Positions 5,787-10,819 of a stretch of DNA of 10,819 nucleotides are shown piece by piece. Origin of the DNA: Streptosporangiaceae bacterium (GTDB taxonomy: Bacteria; Actinomycetota; Actinomycetes; Streptosporangiales; Streptosporangiaceae). The stretch is taken from assembly GCA_030045295.1 (NCBI GenBank), contig JASIGD010000374.1, positions 1 to 10,819 on the forward strand, in the 5' to 3' direction. A program made the position numbers and the translations under genes. The notes beneath the pieces are model-generated. The model ran no database searches and was not told the DNA's origin. It saw only the letters and a list, made by a program, of their open reading frames with translations. The stretch's first letter is position 1. The number at the start of each line of letters is the position of its first letter.

Positions 5787-6089
5787 ATGAGGATCGCGAC
5801 ACTGAAGGTCTCGGGGCGCTTCACCCAGGACGGCTCTGACGCCGAGAACGCGGAAGGGTTCGACGAGGACGCACTCGAAGACGGCCCAGGTCAGGCGCTG
5901 CTTGTGTACGACAACGGCCGCTGGGAGCTGCTCACCTCTGAGGAGGAAGTCGACCGGGACGCTGACCTCAGCCGCCATGGCTACCTGCAGGCTACGGACC
6001 TGGCCGAGGCGGTCAGGGAAGCGCGGCGGCTGCTGGAGAGCGCAGGCTACGAAGTGGCGTTCAAGGCGCAGGCCGAAGATTCGGATTGA
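5787..6089 (+). CDS. Unrecognised small acidic protein
   Basis: I do not recognise this 100-residue protein. It is soluble-looking and acidic, with about 25 Asp/Glu against about 10 Lys/Arg. The N-terminal stretch 'MRIATLKVSGRF' looks like a beta strand. An acidic segment (about 15-32) follows, then 'ALLVYDNGRWELL' (37-49), which reads as two strands with a turn, and then a helix 'DLAEAVREARRLLESAGYE' near the end. GGGGAAGG (5772-5779) lies seven bases before the ATG, supporting this start. It converges on the phosphoketolase gene, with only 16 bases between their stops and no hairpin there. Codon use matches the neighbours, so it is likely a real gene. No function is proposed. Confidence 0.7.
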   Translation: MRIATLKVSGRFTQDGSDAENAEGFDEDALEDGPGQALLVYDNGRWELLTSEEEVDRDADLSRHGYLQATDLAEAVREARRLLESAGYEVAFKAQAEDSD

Positions 6090-6105
6090 CGAAGACCCGG
6101 CAAGC

Positions 6106-8475
6106 TCAGTACGGCCACTTCCAGTCGCGGATCTCCGGCGCGTCCTCGCCGTACTCGCGGGTGTAGGCCCGGGCCGTGATCCGCTTGTCCACCATCAGCT
6201 GGCGGAGCCGGCCGGCCGAGGCCGTCAGCCCGGGCACCCGGTCGATCACGTCCATGACCAGGTGGAACCGGTCCAGGTCGTTCAGCATGACCATGTCGAA
6301 CGGCGTGGTTGTCGTGCCGTTCTCCTTGTAGCCGCGGACGTGGAACGCGTCGTGTCCGTGCCGCCGGTAGATCAGCCGGTGGATGAGCCAGGGGTACCCG
6401 TGGTAGGCGAAGATCGCCGGCCGCCCGGGCGGGAAGAGCGCGTCGAATTCGGGGTTTGACATCCCGTGCGGGTGCTCGGATGAGTCCTGCAGCCGCATCA
6501 GGTCCACGACGTTCACGACCCGCACCTTGAGCTCCGGCAGGTGCTCGCGCAGTATCGCCACCGCCGCCATCGTCTCTAGGGTGGGGATGTCGCCGCAGCA
6601 CCCCATCACCACGTCCGGCTCGCCCGAAACATCGTTGGACGCCCACTCCCAGATGCCCGCGCCCCGCGTGCAGTGGATGATCGCGTCGTCCATGGACAGC
6701 CACTGCGGGGACGGCTGCTTGCCGGCCACGATGACGTTGACGTACTGCCGGGACCGCAGGCAGTGGTCGCCGACGGACAGCAGCGTGTTGGCGTCCGGCG
6801 GCAGGTAGATCCGAACGACCTCCGCCTTCTTGTTCACCACGTGATCGATGAAGCCGGGATCCTGGTGCGAGAACCCGTTGTGGTCCTGCCGCCACACCAG
6901 TGACGACAGCAGGTAGTTCAGCGAGGCCACCGGCCGCCGCCAGGAGATGCCGTCGGTGGTCTTCAGCCACTTGGCGTGCTGGTTGAACATCGAGTCGATG
7001 ATGTGGATGAACGCCTCGTAGCAGTTGAACAGCCCGTGCCTGCCGGTCAGCAGGTAGCCCTCCAGCCACCCCTCGCACATGTGCTCCGACAGCACCTCCA
7101 TCACCCGCCCGTCGGGCGCGAGGTGATTGTCCCCGGGCACGATCGTGCCCTCGAACGCCTTGTTCGTCACCTCGTAGACCGCGCCCAGCCGGTTGGACTC
7201 GGTCTCGTCCGGCCCGAAGATCCGGAAGTTCGACGGGTTGTCCCTGACCACGTCGCGCAGCCACTTGCCCAGCACCCGGGTCGCCTCCGCCTGGGTTACC
7301 CCCGGCTCGGGGACCGGCACCGCGTAGTCCCTGAAGTCGGGCAGGCGGAGCTCGCGCAGCAGCAGCCCGCCGTTGGCGTGCGGATTCGCGCTCATCCGCC
7401 GCTGCCCGCTCGGCGCCAGCTCGGCGACTTCGGGCACCAGCGCGCCGGTGGAATCGAACAGCTCCTCGGCATGGTAGGACCGCATCCAGGACTCGAGCAG
7501 CGCTCGGTGCTCGGGGTTGGTGCGGGCCTCGCCCATCGGCACCTGGTGCGCCCGCCATGTCCCCTCCACCGGCAGCCCGTCCACGACCTTGGGCCCCGTC
7601 CAGCCCTTGGGCGTCTTCAGCACGATGGCCGGCCAGGCCGGCCGGGACAGGTCGCCCAGCTCGCGCGCCCGCCGCTGGATGTCGTGGATCTCGCCGATGA
7701 CCGTGTCCAGGGTGGCGGCCAGCTGCTGGTGCACCAGCTTCGGGTCGTCGCCCTCTACCGTGTACACCGTGTACCCGTAGCCGCGCAGCAGCGAGTCGAG
7801 CTCCTCTTGCGGGATCCGGGCCAGCACCGTCGGATTGGCGATCTTGTACCCGTTCAGGTGCAGGATCGGCAGTACCGCGCCGTCCCTGGCCGGGTCGAGG
7901 AACTTGTTGGAGTGCCAGCTGGTGGCGAGCGGTCCGGTCTCCGCCTCGCCGTCGCCGATCACGCAGGCCACGATCAGGTCCGGGTTGTCGAACGCCGCCC
8001 CGTAGGCGTGCACCAGGGCGTAGCCGAGTTCGCCGCCCTCGTGGATTGAGCCGGGCGTCTCCGGTGCCACGTGCGACGGGATGCCGCCGGGGAACGAGAA
8101 CTGCTTGAACAGCCGCATCATGCCCTGGGCATCCTGCGAGACGTGCGGGTATACCTCGCTGTACGTCCCCTCGAGGTAGGTGTTCGCCACGATGCCAGGC
8201 CCGCCGTGCCCGGGGCCGGCGATGTAGATGACGTTCAGGTCCTGGTTCTTGATCACCCGGTTCAGGTGCACGTAAATCAGGTTCAGCCCCGGCGTGGTGC
8301 CCCAGTGACCGAGCAGCCGGGGCTTGACGTGCTCCGGCTGCAGCGGGCTGGACAGCAGCGGGTTGTCCAGCAGGTAGATCTGCCCCACCGACAGGTAGTT
8401 CGCAGCGCGCCACCAGGCGTCAAGCAAGTCCAGTTCGCTGCCCGTCAGGGTCGACGGCTGCTCGATCACACCCAT
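6106..8475 (-). CDS. xfp: Phosphoketolase (xylulose-5-P/fructose-6-P)
   Basis: This thiamine-diphosphate enzyme cleaves xylulose 5-phosphate (and often fructose 6-phosphate) with phosphate, giving acetyl phosphate plus glyceraldehyde 3-phosphate or erythrose 4-phosphate in the cytoplasm. The 789-residue length is normal for the family. Visible landmarks are '[16 protein letters not shown]' (26-41), GHWGTTPG (56-63), GPGHGGPG (87-94), [12 protein letters not shown] (141-152) and the cofactor motif GDGEAETGP (174-182) with its downstream Asn in [11 protein letters not shown]57, H90 and H145 are the conserved active-site-type histidines. ATG 8475 is chosen over GTG 8553 because AAAGAGG (8491-8485) precedes it by nine bases, while the GTG has no ribosome-binding site. 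It is divergent from a PPOx-like gene across a 260-base region holding tandem DosR-like sites. No acetate kinase or phosphotransacetylase is in the window. Fructose 6-phosphate use cannot be told from sequence. Confidence 0.96.
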   Translation of the reverse strand: MGVIEQPSTLTGSELDLLDAWWRAANYLSVGQIYLLDNPLLSSPLQPEHVKPRLLGHWGTTPGLNLIYVHLNRVIKNQDLNVIYIAGPGHGGPGIVANTYLEGTYSEVYPHVSQDAQGMMRLFKQFSFPGGIPSHVAPETPGSIHEGGELGYALVHAYGAAFDNPDLIVACVIGDGEAETGPLATSWHSNKFLDPARDGAVLPILHLNGYKIANPTVLARIPQEELDSLLRGYGYTVYTVEGDDPKLVHQQLAATLDTVIGEIHDIQRRARELGDLSRPAWPAIVLKTPKGWTGPKVVDGLPVEGTWRAHQVPMGEARTNPEHRALLESWMRSYHAEELFDSTGALVPEVAELAPSGQRRMSANPHANGGLLLRELRLPDFRDYAVPVPEPGVTQAEATRVLGKWLRDVVRDNPSNFRIFGPDETESNRLGAVYEVTNKAFEGTIVPGDNHLAPDGRVMEVLSEHMCEGWLEGYLLTGRHGLFNCYEAFIHIIDSMFNQHAKWLKTTDGISWRRPVASLNYLLSSLVWRQDHNGFSHQDPGFIDHVVNKKAEVVRIYLPPDANTLLSVGDHCLRSRQYVNVIVAGKQPSPQWLSMDDAIIHCTRGAGIWEWASNDVSGEPDVVMGCCGDIPTLETMAAVAILREHLPELKVRVVNVVDLMRLQDSSEHPHGMSNPEFDALFPPGRPAIFAYHGYPWLIHRLIYRRHGHDAFHVRGYKENGTTTTPFDMVMLNDLDRFHLVMDVIDRVPGLTASAGRLRQLMVDKRITARAYTREYGEDAPEIRDWKWPY

Positions 8476-8635
8476 TTTGAAAGACCTCTTTTTCCGAACG
8501 GGCCGTGGTGCTTCGTTCCCGGATCCCGGCTTTGCCCCCAGGCTATTTGTCACAGCTTGGCCAACGGAATAGCGGTCTGACAGCGTTTACGGTCCTGACA
8601 TCTCAGCGCAACCTGCGCGGTGAGCTCGCCGCGCA

Positions 8636-8671
8636 GCGCCGAAAGTCCGTTTCTGCGGGGCTGAAGGTCAT
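8636..8671. promoter_or_regulatory. Tandem DosR/DevR-like boxes between phosphoketolase and PPOx genes
   Basis: GCGCCGAAAGTCCG (8636-8649) and GGGCTGAAGGTCAT (8658-8671) start 22 bases apart. They match the DosR-type palindrome form GGGCCGAAAGTCCC at 12 and 10 of 14 positions. A -10 element TAAGGT (8690-8695) would place the PPOx transcript start near 8702, with the proximal box centred about 38 bases upstream, a normal activator position. AAGGTCAT recurs at 8691-8698. The same boxes could also act on the divergent phosphoketolase gene. Confidence 0.55.
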
Positions 8672-8735
8672 GGCCCGGATGCAGGGCGCTAAGGTCATCA
8701 CAACGCGACCAGCCGGTACCCGGGAAGGATGGGGC

Positions 8736-9161
8736 ATGTCTGCTGACCGCATGATCGAGGCACTCGACGAGGCCGAATGCCTGCGGCTGATAGCGCCGGG
8801 CGGGATCGGCCGCATCGCCTACCAGAGCCGGTTCGGTCAGGCCGTGCTGCCGGTGAACTACATGCTGCACCAGGGATCGATCGTGTTCCGGACCGCCCTG
8901 CACAGCGCGCTCGATGAGGACCTGCAGACCGGGATCGGCGACGCCGAGTACAAGGTGGCCTTCGAGATCGACGAGCTCGACATGGCCGGACGTCAGGGGT
9001 GGAGCGTGCTGATCCAGGGTCCTGCCCACCGAGTGGAATCCGAGGACGAACGCGCCTCGGCCCTGAAGGCGGGGGTCTCGAACTGGGCGCCCGGGAACCG
9101 GGAGCTGTTCGTGCGCATCATCCCGTCCCGCATCACCGGCCGCCGCATCAAGCCCGCGTAG
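8736..9161 (+). CDS. PPOx-like split-barrel flavin/F420-binding protein
   Basis: The 141-residue product belongs to the pyridoxamine-5'-phosphate-oxidase-like family (Pyridox_ox_2 type). Landmarks are 'APGGIGRIAY' (20-29), 'LPVNYML' (38-44), 'IVFRTA' (49-54), 'VAFEIDELD' (74-82), 'GWSVLIQGPAHRV' (88-100) and a C-terminal 'RIIPSRITGRRI' (127-138). Such proteins bind FMN, F420 or a related cofactor; many are not true PNPOx enzymes, and the substrate is unknown here. The start at 8736 is supported by GGAAGG (8723-8728), seven bases upstream, and by alignment with the paralog at 10525. The frame is open upstream to 8505, through the regulatory boxes. It is a paralog of the partial gene at the window end, and both lie beside tandem DosR-like sites. 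Confidence 0.85.
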   Translation: MSADRMIEALDEAECLRLIAPGGIGRIAYQSRFGQAVLPVNYMLHQGSIVFRTALHSALDEDLQTGIGDAEYKVAFEIDELDMAGRQGWSVLIQGPAHRVESEDERASALKAGVSNWAPGNRELFVRIIPSRITGRRIKPA

Positions 9162-9179
9162 CATCCGCGTCGGGGCTAG

Positions 9180-9194
9180 CTGACCTGCGGTCAG
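9180..9194. terminator. Bidirectional hairpin between convergent genes
   Basis: CTGACC (9180-9185) and GGTCAG (9189-9194) form a perfect 6-bp stem with a 3-base loop. It lies in the 29-base gap between the PPOx gene (stop at 9161) and the small membrane protein gene, and overlaps the latter's stop (9191-9193). The position fits a bidirectional terminator without a T-tract. Confidence 0.5.
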
Positions 9195-9385
9195 GCGGCC
9201 TTGCGCTCCGGTTCTTCCACATCCGCCGGATGCTGCGGCAGCGATGCCGTCCCGGCGCCGCTCTCCTGCCGTCGCGGTTCACGGGCGACCCAGAATACGC
9301 CGCCGATCCAGATGGCCAGGCACAGAACGGCGACGACGGCGATGACGGCCAGGTCGCCCGCGGACAGCGCCGAGTTCGGGTACAT
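9191..9385 (-). CDS. Single-helix small membrane protein
   Basis: The 64-residue product has a short N-terminus, one hydrophobic helix (about 12-34, rich in Val/Ala/Ile with two Trp) followed by basic residues (REPRRQ), and a polar, acidic C-terminal tail ending 'EEPERKAA'. The charge pattern suggests the C-terminus is cytoplasmic. The ATG at 9383-9385 is preceded by GAGGAG (9398-9393) with seven bases of spacing; the frame is open further up to 9451 without better support. A possible -10 (TGCAAT, 9420-9415) would put the transcript start near 9408. That places the nearer DosR-like box (9445-9458) about 43 bases upstream, the expected activator position. I recognise no family name; function is unknown. 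Confidence 0.65.
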   Translation of the reverse strand: MYPNSALSAGDLAVIAVVAVLCLAIWIGGVFWVAREPRRQESGAGTASLPQHPADVEEPERKAA

Positions 9386-9444
9386 GATGGGTCTCCTCAC
9401 GACTGCCTGAGCCCATTGCATGCGAGGCGGGCTGCTCGAGGGAC

Positions 9445-9480
9445 CGGCCAAAGGGCCCGGGCGTCCGAGACGAAGGTCCC
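9445..9480. promoter_or_regulatory. Tandem DosR/DevR-like boxes upstream of the small membrane protein gene
   Basis: CGGCCAAAGGGCCC (9445-9458) and GAGACGAAGGTCCC (9467-9480) start exactly 22 bases apart. They match GGGCCGAAAGTCCC at 10 and 11 of 14 positions. Read on the minus strand the second is GGGACCTTCGTCTC, close to the GGGAC...GTCCC form of mycobacterial DosR sites. Spacing to the -10 at 9420-9415 favours control of the minus-strand gene; on the plus side the second box ends 24 bases before the GTG of the truncated transporter. Confidence 0.55.
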
Positions 9481-9504
9481 GCTCCGCGGTGGAGCGTCAG
9501 CCTG

Positions 9505-9990
9505 GTGCTGTACCTGCTGCTCGTCTCGCTGATCCTGCTCCGCTGGCTGACGGTGGCCGTGATCGCGGAGACCCTCGGGCCGCCCTACTGGATCCTGATG
9601 GGCGCCACGGCCATCTCGGTGCTGGCCGGCGCCAAGATCCTGGACCTGCCGCGCACGCTACCCGCGGTCCGGGCGATGGCGGGCTTCGTCGAGGGGTTCT
9701 CCTACGTGCTGTGGGCGTTCGGGACCTGGTGGATCCCGCTGCTCGTCATCCTCGGATACTGGCGCCACGTCCGGCACCACTGGCCGCTGACCTACGAGCC
9801 GACGCTCTGGGCCATAGTCTTCCCGCTCGGCATGTACAGCGTGGCCACGCTGTCGTTCGGCAAGGTCGCGGGCCTCGCGTTCATGAAACCGCTCAGCCGG
9901 TTCATGCTCTGGGTGGCCATCGTCGCCTGGGTCTTGGTGGCGGCCGCGTTGCTCGCCCGGCTCGCCCGTCGGCCGGCACAGCGAGGCTGA
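9505..9990 (+). CDS. TDT/SLAC1-type transporter, C-terminal half only (5'-truncated, possible pseudogene)
   Basis: The 161 residues look like the second half of a tellurite-resistance/C4-dicarboxylate (TDT, TehA/SLAC1-like) transporter. Landmarks are 'GPPYWILMGATAISVLAG' (25-42), 'FGTWWIPLLVILGYWRH' (72-88) and 'YEPTLWAIVFPLGMYSVAT' (97-115), with about five membrane helices. Complete members have about ten helices and over 300 residues. The missing N-terminal half is not in any upstream frame: only 119 bases separate this start from the divergent small gene, and they hold regulatory boxes. The frame stays open and protein-like a little above the GTG at 9505, so a deletion junction near 9481-9490 is likely. 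GGAG (9491-9494) is a weak ribosome-binding site. It could be a decaying remnant or an expressed half-transporter; the former seems likelier. Confidence 0.65.
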   Translation: MLYLLLVSLILLRWLTVAVIAETLGPPYWILMGATAISVLAGAKILDLPRTLPAVRAMAGFVEGFSYVLWAFGTWWIPLLVILGYWRHVRHHWPLTYEPTLWAIVFPLGMYSVATLSFGKVAGLAFMKPLSRFMLWVAIVAWVLVAAALLARLARRPAQRG

Positions 9991-10003
9991 GCGTCACCAC
10001 GGA

Positions 10004-10336
10004 TCAAGCCAGCTTGGCGACTGTCAGCAGCACGGCCGAATCCTCCAGCGCCTCGAGGCTGTGCGACGAGTCGGGCACCACCAACAGGTCGCCAGGCCGG
10101 CCCTCCCAGGAGTTGCCGCCAGCCGACAGCCGGACCCGCCCGGTCAGGACATGCACGCTCGCCTCGCCGGGATTCTCGTGCTCGCCGAGGACCGCGCCCT
10201 TGATCATGGCGATGACGGTCTGGCGAAGCACCCTTTCATGTCCCCCGATGACGGTGGACGCGGCACGGCCTCCGCCGCCGCCCCGGGCGCGTTCCAGCAA
10301 TTCGCGGGCCGTCGCCTGCAGGGAGAATTTCTGCAT
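10004..10336 (-). CDS. Small cupin-domain protein
   Basis: The 110-residue product is a single cupin beta-barrel after a helical N-terminus (1-18) and a glycine-rich stretch. Motif 1 reads 'GEHENPGEASVHVLTG' (51-66): H53 and E58 match metal ligands, but the second histidine of the usual HxH is N55. Motif 2 reads 'GDLLVVPDSSHSL' (82-94), with H92 as the remaining ligand. A metal site could still form from H53, E58 and H92; the reaction or ligand is unknown. ATG 10336 is preferred to ATG 10360 because GAGG lies four bases before it. A -10-like TAGCGT (10390-10385) lies upstream, with a DosR-like box (10418-10431) about 46 bases before the implied start. It converges on the truncated transporter gene with a 13-base gap. 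Confidence 0.8.
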   Translation of the reverse strand: MQKFSLQATARELLERARGGGGGRAASTVIGGHERVLRQTVIAMIKGAVLGEHENPGEASVHVLTGRVRLSAGGNSWEGRPGDLLVVPDSSHSLEALEDSAVLLTVAKLA

Positions 10337-10417
10337 ATCGCCTCGTTCCATGCCCGGCATCGGAGCCAGGTGGCCCCAACCTGAACGCTATCGGCTGCAA
10401 AGTCCTGGGGCGTCGTC

Positions 10418-10453
10418 GGGCCGAACGTCCCATCCGGGCGGGACGTCCTGCCG
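10418..10453. promoter_or_regulatory. Tandem DosR/DevR-like boxes between cupin and second PPOx genes
   Basis: GGGCCGAACGTCCC (10418-10431) is the best site in the window, with 13 of 14 matches to GGGCCGAAAGTCCC. GGGACGTCCTGCCG starts 22 bases later (10440-10453); it keeps a perfect GGGAC half-site but is weak in the other half. They lie in the 188-base divergent region between the cupin gene (start 10336) and the second PPOx gene (start 10525) and could serve both. Confidence 0.55.
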
Positions 10454-10524
10454 CAGCGCCCGCTGGTGCGCGAGGAGAAGGCTGAACGAACCATGCAGAC
10501 TGCCGATGGCGGAGGTGAACGTCC

Positions 10525-10819
10525 ATGACGACCCTGAGCGGGCACGTCCTGCGGAGGCTCAGCCCAGCTGAGTGCTTCGACCTGCTGGAACCGGGCGGAA
10601 TTGGCCGCGTCGGATTTGCCGCCGCCGATGGGATAATGATGCTGCCGGTCAACTTCGCCGTGACGGCAAAGACCGTCATCTTCCGCACCGCACCGGACAC
10701 GCTCCTTGCCCTGTACGCCAATGCCCGGGTCAGCTTCGAAGCCGACTGCCTCGACGAGGCGCTCCATGCAGGGTGGAGCGTCCTGGTACAAGGCCGGGCA
10801 CACCAGGTCACCCAGGAGC
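10525..10819 (+). CDS. Second PPOx-like split-barrel protein (partial, runs off the window)
   Basis: An open frame from the ATG at 10525 continues to the window edge, giving 98 residues without a stop. It is a clear paralog of the protein at 8736-9161. The shared blocks are 'EPGGIGRVGF' (compare APGGIGRIAY), 'LPVNFAV' (LPVNYML), 'VIFRTA' (IVFRTA), 'VSFEAD' (VAFEID) and 'GWSVLVQGRAHQV' (GWSVLIQGPAHRV). It therefore has the same flavin- or F420-binding split-barrel fold, with unknown substrate; roughly the last 35-45 residues are missing. The start is secure: GGAGGTGA (10511-10518), a full anti-16S match, lies six bases upstream. It is divergent from the cupin gene across tandem DosR-like boxes. 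No clear -10 is visible. Confidence 0.85.
   Translation, partial: MTTLSGHVLRRLSPAECFDLLEPGGIGRVGFAAADGIMMLPVNFAVTAKTVIFRTAPDTLLALYANARVSFEADCLDEALHAGWSVLVQGRAHQVTQE

Noticed and set aside
6976..8049. Long plus-strand open frame (357 codons) opposite phosphoketolase, and a 788-codon minus-strand frame overlapping it.
   Set aside because: Both are shadows of the phosphoketolase gene caused by high third-position GC; the translations are Arg/Pro/Gly-rich with no domain.
8507..8520. GGTGCTTCGTTCCC near the phosphoketolase start as a DosR-like box.
   Set aside because: Only 9 of 14 matches, no partner 22 bp away, and it lies downstream of the best -10 candidate for that gene.
9420..10571. 383-codon plus-strand frame across the transporter remnant, cupin and the second PPOx start.
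   Set aside because: It is out of frame with three recognisable genes, runs through regulatory boxes and has a low-complexity Arg/Pro-rich translation.
1..10819. CRISPR arrays, tRNA or rRNA genes, insertion sequences, attachment sites.
   Set aside because: No regularly spaced repeats, no cloverleaf with conserved tRNA arms, no transposase or integrase and no terminal repeats were seen on either strand.

Overview
The window is high-GC, densely packed chromosomal DNA from an actinobacterium. The signs are a strong GC bias at third codon positions, long open shadow frames opposite real genes, GTG alternative starts, TAnnnT -10 elements placed for leaderless transcription, and the gene families present (DUF1707, SHOCT, SigJ-type ECF, split-barrel pyridoxamine-oxidase-like proteins). 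I see no rRNA, tRNA, CRISPR array, insertion sequence or integrase. No gene-free stretch exceeds 300 bases. A genus cannot be fixed from the sequence.

Left part (1-2942): an HdeD-like six-helix membrane protein and a PLDc_N+SHOCT membrane protein, both on the minus strand. Divergent from them are a YihY/BrkB-type membrane protein and then a DUF1707 membrane protein. These look like envelope or stress-associated membrane proteins.

Middle part (2966-6089): a SigJ-like ECF41 sigma factor with its SnoaL-like C-terminal extension (minus strand) lies back to back with a cytoplasmic YceI protein. A small PLDc_N-like membrane protein, a LysE/RhtB-type exporter and an unrecognised acidic 100-residue protein follow. 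The sigma factor lacks the usual ECF41 partner gene beside it.

Right part (6106-10819): a full-length phosphoketolase (minus strand) diverges from a split-barrel PPOx-like protein. Then come a 64-residue single-helix membrane protein (minus), the C-terminal half of a TDT/SLAC1-type transporter (plus, 5'-truncated), a small cupin (minus) and a second PPOx-like paralog that runs off the window end (plus). The three divergent intergenic regions here each carry a pair of DosR/DevR-like palindromic sites whose start-to-start distance is exactly 22 bp (8636/8658, 9445/9467, 10418/10440). This is the most interesting signal in the window. It suggests that phosphoketolase, both PPOx proteins, the small membrane protein and the cupin form one oxygen- or redox-responsive regulon. 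No DosR/DevR regulator gene is inside the window, so this remains an inference from the sites and the gene set.

Several terminator-like hairpins, two likely leaderless promoters and two structured leaders are also annotated. Function names are family-level recognition from the translated sequence; no database search was possible.
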